Below are positions 13,840 through 20,830 of a stretch of 31,934 nt of DNA, piece after piece. Position 1 is the first letter of the stretch. Each line of letters starts with the position of its first letter. The stretch comes from a virus. The DNA lies in IMG/VR virus record IMGVR_UViG_3300015263_000107, positions 1 through 31,934 of that record. The stretch is one strand, 5' to 3'. The notes beneath the pieces were generated by a model, which saw only the letters and a program-made list of their open reading frames with translations, did no database searches and had not been told where the DNA came from. A program made the position numbers and the translations under genes.

Positions 13840-15323
13840 TTTATCCCCACAGTGTATATCTTATAGTCAAACTTTTCGTTATCATAAATCTTGACTCTTT
13901 CCGCAAAGTGGTCCAGAGTGAAGTTAGATTTACTTCCGTATGACAGGTTATCTACAATATCGTAGAGGATTGCGTGTTCCTTCTCAGCATGTTGTCTAAG
14001 CATACGGCCAATAGACTGTAGGACTTTGATCTTTGACTTTGAAGGAGAACCAGCAATCATGTGGTGGAGTCTTTTGATTGAGACTCCTGTTGAAGTTGTT
14101 CCCATCGACGCAACGAGTATAGCTTCCTCAAGTTCTTCCATCGCCTTTCGTATCTCTTCTCGTCTATCGCCACTAACGTCACCGTCAATGTAAAATACAT
14201 TAGGATGGCCAGATAGTGCAGCATATAGTACGTCTCCATGATCTTTAAGGCGGAAGAACACAAGCTTATTACCCTTTAGTGAGAGTGCCAGATTCTTGAT
14301 GAATTCTGTTCTCTTCTGGTAATTCACTAGGAATTCTACTTCTTCTTGGTAAGTCTTTCTTCTTTTCTTACCACTCTTCTTATCGGTTACTTGCTTATGA
14401 AATTCTTTACACACGTGCTCTGGGTATTGAAGCACGATGCATTTGATTTTAATATCAGCAGCATGGCCTTCGTCAATCAGTTCACGTGTGGTGACAGTCT
14501 GATACGGCGCACCAAACAACCCGTAGATTGTGCGCTTGTTTAATTCTGAGTTGTCAAGGGTGCCTGTGGTGCCGAATCTGTACGGCGTATTGACCATGTT
14601 AGACATGATGTTGATGAGGCTCTTGGCCTTCCAACCATGCGCTTCGTCCCCGAACACGACTTTGAATTGTTGGTACCACGCTTTTGCCATTTTGGTCTTG
14701 CCATTATCGAGTGACTGCCATGTAGTGATGACAATATCAGATTTGATATCATTTGATCTATCCAATCCATTGATGCTAGTTGAAATACTTCCTGTGAAAC
14801 CATAGGAACGAATGTCCTCTTCCATCTGTCTGACAAGACCAATGGTAGGAACGATAATCAGGGTCTTCTTACGGTACCATGCCGCAATAAGGTAAATCAT
14901 GAAGGACTTACCAGAGGATGTAGGGGATAGGAGTGTTCTGCGCTTTGAACGTAAACACTTGGCTACAGCGTCTATCTGGTAGTCACGAATTTCTAGCCAT
15001 TCTGGTAAATCAAGGCTCTTGACGAATTCTTTTACCTGATGTAGGGAAACATCATCATAAGCAAACTCATGATCAAAAGAAAATGTGTATGAACGACTAT
15101 CACAGAAGCGTTTAATCTCTTGAGCCAATCCAGCATAAATCGTTCCGCTAAGTCTGTTGACAAGCGAAATCTTACCATCCCACATTCTGGATTTGTACTT
15201 GGGGTGGAATTTATAGTTTTCGGCATAGTGAGTAAAATGCTCCGATAGTTCCATTAAAGTACCCGGATCGCATCTTACTCTACAATGCACTTCATTTATG
15301 TACTCAAGATGAACATCTGTCAT
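13836..15323 (-). CDS. uvsW: DNA/RNA helicase UvsW
   Basis: The 495-residue protein is a superfamily 2 helicase of the UvsW type (about 503 residues in T4). It has an N-terminal accessory domain, the Q-like IRDYQIDAV, motif I SPTSSGKS (residues 133-140), motif II DEAH (226-229), motif III-like TGTL and motif VI QSIGRMLRQ. UvsW unwinds R-loops and branched DNA, which in T4 shifts replication from origin-dependent to recombination-dependent. It follows uvsY with a TAATG overlap and precedes the Sm-like gene with an ATGA overlap. Confidence 0.95.
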   Translation of the reverse strand: MTDVHLEYINEVHCRVRCDPGTLMELSEHFTHYAENYKFHPKYKSRMWDGKISLVNRLSGTIYAGLAQEIKRFCDSRSYTFSFDHEFAYDDVSLHQVKEFVKSLDLPEWLEIRDYQIDAVAKCLRSKRRTLLSPTSSGKSFMIYLIAAWYRKKTLIIVPTIGLVRQMEEDIRSYGFTGSISTSINGLDRSNDIKSDIVITTWQSLDNGKTKMAKAWYQQFKVVFGDEAHGWKAKSLINIMSNMVNTPYRFGTTGTLDNSELNKRTIYGLFGAPYQTVTTRELIDEGHAADIKIKCIVLQYPEHVCKEFHKQVTDKKSGKKRRKTYQEEVEFLVNYQKRTEFIKNLALSLKGNKLVFFRLKDHGDVLYAALSGHPNVFYIDGDVSGDRREEIRKAMEELEEAILVASMGTTSTGVSIKRLHHMIAGSPSKSKIKVLQSIGRMLRQHAEKEHAILYDIVDNLSYGSKSNFTLDHFAERVKIYDNEKFDYKIYTVGIK

Positions 15324-15757
15324 TAGAACCCACTTTGGAATTTAGCGAAGTCTATGGCATTCTTGATCGCAAATCCACGGTTCATAATGTTTTTGATAAT
15401 GGACTCTAGTAGTTCGATCTTTTCGTGCTGAATGCCAATCTTCAAGGTTAACTGGATAATGTCAGGGTCAGCATCTACGTATGTACCAGCATCGGCTTTC
15501 AATACTTTACCGATTGGTGGTAGCTGCCATCCCTTTTCATGTGATTCTTTGGTTGGCCCCTGAGTATAGAATTCATACTTTTCGAGCCTGAGAGTCTTAA
15601 GTTCTGTTTCGAGCTTGCGAAGAACAAGACGCTCATTAGTGTAAATTTTATGGTACTTGTGGTGTAACGAAGCAGCAGCCAATGATTCCGTATCAAGTTG
15701 AGCACGGTCAATCTTGGAGTCCTGTCCCCACATGTCAAAAATATCTTCAAGTTTCAT
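15323..15757 (-). CDS. uvsY: Recombination mediator UvsY
   Basis: The 144-residue protein parallels T4 UvsY (137 residues), with MKLEDIF at the start, a central basic segment around LRLEKYEFYTQG, LKADAGTYVDADPDI and the conserved ending NRGFAIKNAIDFAKFQSG. UvsY helps load the UvsX recombinase on gp32-coated single-stranded DNA. It is the first gene after a sigma70-like promoter (15787-15815); AGGGA and the A/T spacer TTTTATC precede its ATG. Confidence 0.93.
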   Translation of the reverse strand: MKLEDIFDMWGQDSKIDRAQLDTESLAAASLHHKYHKIYTNERLVLRKLETELKTLRLEKYEFYTQGPTKESHEKGWQLPPIGKVLKADAGTYVDADPDIIQLTLKIGIQHEKIELLESIIKNIMNRGFAIKNAIDFAKFQSGF

Positions 15758-15786
15758 GATAAAATCCCTTATAACAAATAAGCCTT

Positions 15787-15815
15787 ATTATATACTAATT
15801 AAGACTTTCAATCAA
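15787..15815 (-). promoter_or_regulatory. Sigma70-like promoter upstream of uvsY (TTGATT-N17-TATAAT)
   Basis: On the minus strand TTGATT (15810-15815) lies 17 bases from a perfect -10 TATAAT (15787-15792), about 30 bases before the uvsY start. The -35 box overlaps the stop codon of the upstream virion gene. It could start the long uvsY-uvsW-55-47-46 transcript. Inferred from sequence. Confidence 0.6.
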
Positions 15816-16285
15816 GCATTAAATGGTTCAATATACCATCTTAGGAATCTAAATCTCGCTGTTGCTGTAGCATATTGGACTTCTTGTAGTGTAGAGTCCA
15901 TGTCGATTCCTGATATTCCTACAGGGAATGCGTCTGTAAATCTTACATTGATATTTGCTTTTGATGAGCTATTCAGAATGATTACTGAACAGTCTGACAA
16001 AATATTCTGGTATTGTCCTAGTCTGTCTGGATAGCCAAGCTTTACCATCCAATCATAAATTTCAAGATAATCCTTCATGTTTTCACCTACCATGAAGGTG
16101 ACAGCAAACTCATCGTATTTGATATTTCCTGAGATAGGCATCTTGACAAACGGAGTTGGCAAGTCTACTGTTCCTAGCGTCATGCCGGGTAGGGATACCT
16201 TTTGAACACGAAATTCAAGCTCTGGCGTTTTGTCCAGTTTGAATTTGAAATTCAGCAAAGATAGGTTATTTTGGTTGAATGACAT
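15812..16285 (-). CDS. Putative virion protein, gp19/tail-tube-like
   Basis: The 157-residue protein has a pattern often seen in tail-tube-fold proteins of T4-like phages: FRVQKVSLPGMTL near residues 25-37, paired prolines in DLPTPFVKMP, SGNIKYDEFAVTFMVGENM, an EIYDWMVKLGYP helix and a beta-rich C-terminus. The true tail tube gene 19 is at 23750-24331, so this may be a tube-cap, hub or completion protein with the same fold. A canonical late box at 16343-16350 faces it with a 58-base leader, supporting late structural expression. The ribosome site is weak. The exact role is unresolved. Confidence 0.6.
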   Translation of the reverse strand: MSFNQNNLSLLNFKFKLDKTPELEFRVQKVSLPGMTLGTVDLPTPFVKMPISGNIKYDEFAVTFMVGENMKDYLEIYDWMVKLGYPDRLGQYQNILSDCSVIILNSSSKANINVRFTDAFPVGISGIDMDSTLQEVQYATATARFRFLRWYIEPFNA

Positions 16286-16292
16286 TTTGTGC

Positions 16293-16321
16293 TTGACTCA
16301 CTTTGTTCGTATGGGTATAAT
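16293..16321 (+). promoter_or_regulatory. Strong sigma70 promoter for plus-strand island (TTGACT-N17-TATAAT)
   Basis: The plus strand shows TTGACT (16293-16298), a 17-base spacer and a perfect TATAAT (16316-16321), 42 bases before the first plus-strand gene. This is near consensus for host vegetative RNA polymerase and fits early expression. It lies within the leader of the late minus-strand gene that starts at 16285. Confidence 0.8.
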
Positions 16322-16342
16322 CCATGTGTGGTGATAATATAG

Positions 16343-16350
16343 TATTTATA
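16343..16350 (-). promoter_or_regulatory. T4-type late promoter box TATAAATA
   Basis: The minus strand reads exactly TATAAATA, the gp55-dependent late box, 58 bases before the start of the gp19-like gene. The plus-strand early promoter lies between box and gene, so the late leader crosses it. Confidence 0.75.
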
Positions 16351-16363
16351 TAAGGACCAAATT

Positions 16364-16537
16364 ATGATTACAGATGGAGAATGGGTATGCAAACGATGCT
16401 TAGATTATCGTTCAGTGTGCCAACTATGTGAAGGTATGGGTCCAGAACTCATTCCAACCCCTCAATGGATAAAAGATGAGGAACAGAGGTTGACAGACTC
16501 TATGAAACCGATTAAGATGTTCCCACTATACCACTAA
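16364..16537 (+). CDS. Small zinc-ribbon-like early protein, 57 residues
   Basis: I do not recognise this 57-residue protein. It has two closely spaced cysteine pairs, CKRC (9-12) and CQLC (19-22), a compact arrangement likely to hold one zinc ion, then a Pro- and acidic-rich tail ending MFPLYH. AAGGA lies seven bases before the ATG. It is the first gene behind the strong sigma70 promoter, the position typical of phage early proteins that act on host processes; this function is an inference. Confidence 0.72.
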   Translation: MITDGEWVCKRCLDYRSVCQLCEGMGPELIPTPQWIKDEEQRLTDSMKPIKMFPLYH

Positions 16538-16550
16538 CGGAGTATTTATT

Positions 16551-16886
16551 ATGAGTAATTTTGACGATATTGACGAACTTTTCCAACAGGCTCTTGACGA
16601 AGCTGGTGTTTCTGATGCAGATATCATGCAGCTTGCTATGATGCTGGATGAAACTCTTGCCAAGAGCCTTCCCGCATCTATGGGATTTCCTGATTGGACT
16701 TACAAGGATTTACCACGAATGATCCCTTCTGTCAAGGACGAATTTATCGCTCTTGTCGGTGAAGAGAATATTAAGTGGATTACTTTTGCTAATTACGATG
16801 ATGGTTCTGTTCGTGGACAGGTTCTACTGTCTCCGACTGCCATGGCTATTGTCGAAAAGACCGCAACTTCACCGAGTATGAACTAA
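16551..16886 (+). CDS. Hypothetical early protein, 111 residues
   Basis: I do not recognise this acidic protein (MSNFDDIDELFQQALDEAG...). The N-terminal half is helical, the C-terminal half contains strand-like segments (IKWITFANYDDGSVRGQVLL). CGGAG precedes the ATG with the spacer TATTTATT. It is second in the plus-strand island, 13 bases after the zinc-ribbon-like gene, and its stop overlaps the next start (TAATG). Confidence 0.72.
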   Translation: MSNFDDIDELFQQALDEAGVSDADIMQLAMMLDETLAKSLPASMGFPDWTYKDLPRMIPSVKDEFIALVGEENIKWITFANYDDGSVRGQVLLSPTAMAIVEKTATSPSMN

Positions 16887-17230
16887 TGGATATTGAATAT
16901 CGCTACGAAGGCTTTGACGAGCTAGATGAAGCTGGATTCAAGGTAAATTATATGTCCTTGGATAAAAAGAATGGTGTCATTCGTCCAGCTTTTCCATATG
17001 AACAGCTTGTTGAGGATGGTTTTCTTGGTAGGGGAAAGCGTGTGCGTTATCTTAATCGTAATGGTTATGACGCACATCGTGAATATGCTGCCAAGATGGG
17101 TATTACAGAAGGTATGATCCTTACTGTTGATACTTGCACTGTGGAAAGTTGGTCTTCTGATTACACTTTTTACGAAGTAGGCGGAAGCCACAACACTGTC
17201 ATGTTTGAGGAAGTTGAAGATGGAGAATAA
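16886..17230 (+). CDS. Hypothetical early protein, possible SH3-like barrel
   Basis: The 114-residue protein is not recognised by family. Its second half (MGITEGMILTVDTCTVESWS, then YTFYEVGGSHNTVMFEEV) has the strand pattern of small SH3-like beta-barrels common in phage accessory proteins. The start is fixed by the TAATG overlap with the previous gene. It overlaps the next gene by eleven bases, giving a tight four-gene plus-strand operon. Confidence 0.7.
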   Translation: MDIEYRYEGFDELDEAGFKVNYMSLDKKNGVIRPAFPYEQLVEDGFLGRGKRVRYLNRNGYDAHREYAAKMGITEGMILTVDTCTVESWSSDYTFYEVGGSHNTVMFEEVEDGE

Positions 17231-17573
17231 AATTCGTTTTTCAAAATACGTCTATGATGAAATCATGGCGGGTAACTTCCATCACTATGATGCCACAACC
17301 CTATCACGTTTCTATGATGGACATGTTGGAACAAAGGTGTTCAACCTGTACTGTGGTTACAGGTGGTTTGGTCTAAAGAAGTTTACTACACTTTCAAGAA
17401 TTGATATGGATACTGATAATTGGCGTACCTACACTAGGATCAATCTTCGTCCTGATGAAGAAGATATGCTTTGGTCTGTGTGGCCTACGGTAGAAAAGAT
17501 TATCAATGAACGTAGATCAGAAGAAACAAAAAAGCACCTAGAGTATACAGAAAGAATGGCTTGGTGGCCATAA
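17220..17573 (+). CDS. Hypothetical early protein, Trp/Tyr-rich
   Basis: I do not recognise this 117-residue protein. It is rich in aromatic residues (YCGYRWFGLKKF, MLWSVWP, MAWWP at the end) and looks mixed alpha/beta. I take the ATG at 17220, with GAGGAAG six bases upstream, over the in-frame TTG at 17205. It is the last gene of the plus-strand island and faces the end of gene 23. Confidence 0.7.
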   Translation: MENKIRFSKYVYDEIMAGNFHHYDATTLSRFYDGHVGTKVFNLYCGYRWFGLKKFTTLSRIDMDTDNWRTYTRINLRPDEEDMLWSVWPTVEKIINERRSEETKKHLEYTERMAWWP

Positions 17574-17603
17574 AAAAGGTGGGGAACCTTTCGATTCCCC
17601 ACC
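17572..17603 (-). terminator. Rho-independent terminator after gene 23
   Basis: A perfect nine-base-pair stem GGTGGGGAA/TTCCCCACC with an eight-base loop (17578-17603) is followed on the minus strand by six U residues (17572-17577). It lies 30 bases after the gene 23 stop and should end the late capsid transcript. In the plus direction no U-run follows, so it is a poor terminator for the facing early genes. Confidence 0.88.
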
Positions 17604-17632
17604 CAAGTCTGTAACAACTTTTATCGTTATGA

Positions 17633-19012
17633 TTACATCAAGTTGTTGACGATCACACGACGATAGTATACGTTGCTGTCTTCTGCAAGACGACCTTCAC
17701 CAACGTCACCGCCTTCAGCAAATGGGTTTGCTACCATGCCGTAACGAGTCTTGAAGCCAATCTTTGGCTGGAAGGTGTTAGGATCGACAGCACGTACCAT
17801 CTGTAGTGGAACGTATGGGCAGTAGAAGAGACCAGCGTCAAATGCGCTTGAACCCTTGTAACCAACTACTAGGTAGTTAGCACCTGCATATGGGTCAATG
17901 TATACACGTAGGCGACCATTTAGAACACCTGCGAAGGTGTTGCCAGTATCGTCAACCTGTAGGTTGTTGCTGTTAAGAGCAGGAGCGTAGTCAAGGACAC
18001 CAGCCATCTGTAGAGCAGACGCAACGTCTGAAGAACAGATAACGATGTTACCCTTACCGCGTCTGGTTCCCTTAGCGATTGCGTTAGCTTCACGCTCTAG
18101 CTGGAACATAAGACCCTTGAACTTTTCAACTGACCAACGACCATTTGAGTCGGTGTCTAGGTCGAAAATACCTGCATTGGTTGTGCCGGTTTCAGCACCA
18201 CGCTTAGCAGTGATAACAACTGTACGGACAACTTCACGGTTGATATCAGCTAGAATTTCTGAAGACAGAATGTTTGAAAGTTCTGTCTCTGCATCAAGAC
18301 CATGAATTGCCTTTAGGTCCTGTGCAAGTTCTAGTGAGTATTCAGCCTTTAGTGCACGGCTCTTAGCAGTGACACTAACCTTCTCAATGGAGAAAGCCAT
18401 TTCTGGGAAGATTGAAGTTGTGGTTGAACCTAGACCTTCAGCAAGTGAAGTCTTGATACCACCAGCAAAGTTGTATAGGTCATTTGTTGCGTTTGTGTTA
18501 GCAGCAGGATATGTGCCAATGTTATTAGCAGCGCCACCAACAGTGTTTGAAGCTGCGTAGCCAGCGTCAGTTGCAGATGCGTTTGCACCACCACGAGCAG
18601 AACGGCCAGTCTGAACTTCATTGTAGAAGGTTTCTGGACCAGTCTGGTTCTCGTAACGTGCTCTCATTGCGAAGATAAGTCCGGTTGGACCGGTCATTGG
18701 CTGAACGCCGCAGATATCGTAAGCAACGAGGTTTGGCATAGCACGACGAACTAGTGAAATCAATACAGGGTCAAATGTATCGATAGCACCGGTTGAAGCG
18801 GTTGATGAAGATGCGCCCATTGAGTTGGTTGGAGCAGCTTCACCTAGGAAACCACCACCCATTGAAGCACGTGCTTCACGGATAGCATTCTCAGTATTCT
18901 CAAGAATCTGAGCGGTAACAGCGCGCTTGTGGCTGTCCTTAATTTCTGGAAGGTCCTCATGCTCAAGGATTGGCTTCCACTTGGTTTGAACTGTTTCGTC
19001 TAGATATGACAT
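17633..19012 (-). CDS. 23: Major capsid protein precursor gp23
   Basis: The 459-residue protein is the T4 gp23-type major capsid protein (521 in T4). It has a charged N-terminal propeptide (TVQTKWKPILEHEDLPEIKD) and a prohead protease site at LGE|A (Glu58/Ala59), which matches the [LI]xE|[AG] consensus. Then comes the HK97-like core beginning TFDPVLISLVRRAMPNLVAYDICGVQPM. The C-terminus keeps YRRVIVNNLM-type sequence. GGGAG precedes the ATG; a late TATAAATA box stands 43 bases upstream and a terminator follows, so this gene can be transcribed on its own as expected for the most abundant protein. Confidence 0.97.
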   Translation of the reverse strand: MSYLDETVQTKWKPILEHEDLPEIKDSHKRAVTAQILENTENAIREARASMGGGFLGEAAPTNSMGASSSTASTGAIDTFDPVLISLVRRAMPNLVAYDICGVQPMTGPTGLIFAMRARYENQTGPETFYNEVQTGRSARGGANASATDAGYAASNTVGGAANNIGTYPAANTNATNDLYNFAGGIKTSLAEGLGSTTTSIFPEMAFSIEKVSVTAKSRALKAEYSLELAQDLKAIHGLDAETELSNILSSEILADINREVVRTVVITAKRGAETGTTNAGIFDLDTDSNGRWSVEKFKGLMFQLEREANAIAKGTRRGKGNIVICSSDVASALQMAGVLDYAPALNSNNLQVDDTGNTFAGVLNGRLRVYIDPYAGANYLVVGYKGSSAFDAGLFYCPYVPLQMVRAVDPNTFQPKIGFKTRYGMVANPFAEGGDVGEGRLAEDSNVYYRRVIVNNLM

Positions 19013-19037
19013 TTTGTTTTCTTCTCCCTTGATAAAA

Positions 19038-19050
19038 AGCTTTTCAAGCT
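19038..19050 (-). promoter_or_regulatory. Short hairpin at the predicted 5' end of gene 23 mRNA
   Basis: On the minus strand AGCTT pairs with AAGCT around loop GAA, followed by a U-run. If late transcription starts six bases past TATAAATA (about 19049), the hairpin is at the very 5' end of the message, where it could protect mRNA. It is only five base pairs long. Confidence 0.35.
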
Positions 19051-19054
19051 ATTT

Positions 19055-19062
19055 TATTTATA
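19055..19062 (-). promoter_or_regulatory. T4-type late promoter box TATAAATA for gene 23
   Basis: The minus strand reads TATAAATA in the gap between genes 22 and 23, 43 bases ahead of the gene 23 ATG. It matches the gp55 late consensus exactly. Confidence 0.85.
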
Positions 19063-19068
19063 AAAATC

Positions 19069-20115
19069 TTATTTTACAGACTTCTTAATTGCCTGTAGGT
19101 AAAGGTCCATACCCGGAGCAGTGTAACCAGTGGTTCCTGCTTCAGTTGTGTCTTCGCCATCAATCTCTTCGCTGATCAAGCCAGTTGAAGCTGTCTTGGT
19201 CTTCTTGAAGATATTTTCCTTGACAATCTCTAGCTTCTTGCGGTATGAGTCACCATCGGTATACTCAAGACCTTCTGCAAGTGTGCGGAGCTTTTCTGCC
19301 TGTGTTAGAGCAAGACCTTCGCAAACTTCGTCAATAGCTGCTTGCTTGGTTGCTTCGTTAATGACGGTTTCTAGTTCGATCTTTTCGTCTAGAGTTTCAT
19401 TAAGCTTAGACTTAACTTCTTCTAGCTCTGCCTTCATTTCGGCAACAAGATCGATCTTCTCGTCAGGAACGCGAATATAATGCTCTGCAAATAGATCATG
19501 TAGACCCTGAATAAATCCTTCAGCAATGTCTGCACGAAGTGAATTTTCGATTGCAAGCTTATTCTCTTCCATCCACTGTTCTGCACAGTAGTCAAGATAC
19601 TGGTCAAGCTTTGTGGTTAGGTCTTCGAAAATAGCAGCAGTTTCTTCTTCAAGACGCTGATTGAATGACTCTTCTAGTTCTTCAACCTTAGCATCAAATG
19701 CTTCCTGAAGACGAGCCTCTTCAATGGTAATACGAGTATTTACAGCAGCTTCGAAAATGACACCAGCCTTTTCCTTCATATCTTCTGAAAGTTCTTCACC
19801 GAACATTTCATCGATATCTTCCTTGACAGCACCACCAGTTGCAGCACTTGGCTTTGTCTGGATTGTAGCAAGATTCTGTTGTGAATTGTCTACAGCGCCG
19901 GGTGCCTGATTTGGACCAAACTGTGCCTGTACCTGATTAAAGATATTGGACAAGTCTTCCTTACCAAGCTGTGCTAGAAGCTGTGTAAAAGTGGCAAGCA
20001 TCAAAGCTTTTGATTCAGTACCACCAGAACCAGCACCGGGATTTAGAGTGTCAACAGCAGCGGTTTCTTGTAGATCACCGTTGTCAACAATCTCAGGTGT
20101 TTCCTTCTCGTTCAT
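19069..20115 (-). CDS. 22: Prohead scaffold core protein gp22
   Basis: The 348-residue acidic protein lies between the prohead protease and capsid genes, the T4 position of gp22 (269 residues in T4). Residues from about 110 to 270 are Glu/Lys/Leu-rich with coiled-coil character, as expected for the assembly core. The C-terminus holds LISE, an [LI]xE site for gp21 cleavage, and gp22 is known to be degraded to small peptides in T4. The N-terminal 100 residues are Gln/Asn/Pro-rich and poorly structured. AAAGGAG precedes the ATG and a late-box variant lies 29 bases upstream. Confidence 0.85.
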   Translation of the reverse strand: MNEKETPEIVDNGDLQETAAVDTLNPGAGSGGTESKALMLATFTQLLAQLGKEDLSNIFNQVQAQFGPNQAPGAVDNSQQNLATIQTKPSAATGGAVKEDIDEMFGEELSEDMKEKAGVIFEAAVNTRITIEEARLQEAFDAKVEELEESFNQRLEEETAAIFEDLTTKLDQYLDYCAEQWMEENKLAIENSLRADIAEGFIQGLHDLFAEHYIRVPDEKIDLVAEMKAELEEVKSKLNETLDEKIELETVINEATKQAAIDEVCEGLALTQAEKLRTLAEGLEYTDGDSYRKKLEIVKENIFKKTKTASTGLISEEIDGEDTTEAGTTGYTAPGMDLYLQAIKKSVK

Positions 20116-20143
20116 TTTTTACTCCTTTTAAGGTAATTTTATG

Positions 20144-20151
20144 TATTTATT
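20144..20151 (-). promoter_or_regulatory. Late promoter variant AATAAATA before gene 22
   Basis: The minus strand reads AATAAATA, one base from the late consensus, overlapping the end of gene 21 and 29 bases before the gene 22 start. Weaker than the canonical boxes; inferred. Confidence 0.45.
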
Positions 20152-20821
20152 AAAACGTAATCTTTGAAAGTCGATTGACGTATCTTTCGAAAAGCTTAAG
20201 CTTATTCTCTTGTATTTCACGAGAAGAAAGGCTTCTAATATGCTTCTTTGCTTCTTCGGCAAGTTCAACAGCTTTCCAACCCATTTTCTCATCATAGAAC
20301 CATTCTACTGATTCCATAATACCATTAACCCAAGCACTAGGTGCAGAAGGATCAGCCACAATATCAGCAGCAGTTGCTAGACGGAAGTCGTTCTGGACTT
20401 CGTTAACACCTTCTTTGTTAAGCTTAAGTGAACCCATACCACGTGATGAAACACCAAGTGAACCACCGGATTCAATAAGACCCTTAGCAGTGTTACCCAT
20501 TGGTGTGTTTGTGATTAATGCCTTACCGATATAATCTGTGCCTTCCTTGCGGAGAGAAACAGTGCGGTGTGAGACTAGATTAAGATTAATCTGTGGACCA
20601 TTTGGATGCCCAAGTTCACCCCACGCACAATTTCTGTCAACGGCTTCCTTGACATATCGTGCAACTTCGCTATCCATGACTTCTTCTGGATACATACGAC
20701 CATTGCGGTTTTTAATTGCTGACTGTAGGAAAACGCCTTCGATGTACATGTTCTTTGAGCCATCTTCCTTGGCTTCGGTCACATATCTAACGTCTTCAAT
20801 TGTTTCCGTAATAAGTTTCAT
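20150..20821 (-). CDS. 21: Prohead protease gp21
   Basis: The 223-residue protein is the T4 gp21-type serine protease (212 residues in T4). It carries MYIEGVFLQSAIKNRNGRMYP near the N-terminus, histidine candidates in GELGHPNG (His72) and VSHRTVS (His85), and the nucleophile region LGVSSRGMG (Ser125/Ser126). It cleaves capsid and core precursors at [LI]xE sites during head maturation. Its own first residues MKLITE fit such a site. GAGG precedes the ATG. The position upstream of 22 and 23 is as in T4. Confidence 0.93.
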   Translation of the reverse strand: MKLITETIEDVRYVTEAKEDGSKNMYIEGVFLQSAIKNRNGRMYPEEVMDSEVARYVKEAVDRNCAWGELGHPNGPQINLNLVSHRTVSLRKEGTDYIGKALITNTPMGNTAKGLIESGGSLGVSSRGMGSLKLNKEGVNEVQNDFRLATAADIVADPSAPSAWVNGIMESVEWFYDEKMGWKAVELAEEAKKHIRSLSSREIQENKLKLFERYVNRLSKITF

Positions 20822-20830
20822 TTTTACCTC

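Noticed and set aside
16542-16549. AATAAATA on the minus strand between the first two plus-strand island genes
   Set aside because: No minus-strand gene follows before 16285 and the bases form the ribosome-site spacer of a plus-strand gene.
19035-19056. A/T-rich hairpin with U-run before gene 23 read as a terminator
   Set aside because: The stem has only five firm base pairs with low GC, and it lies between a late promoter and the gene 23 start, where a terminator makes little sense.
19130-19480. Ser/Val-rich plus-strand frame opposite gene 22
   Set aside because: Low-complexity complement of the Glu/Leu/Lys-rich scaffold gene; an artefact of composition.
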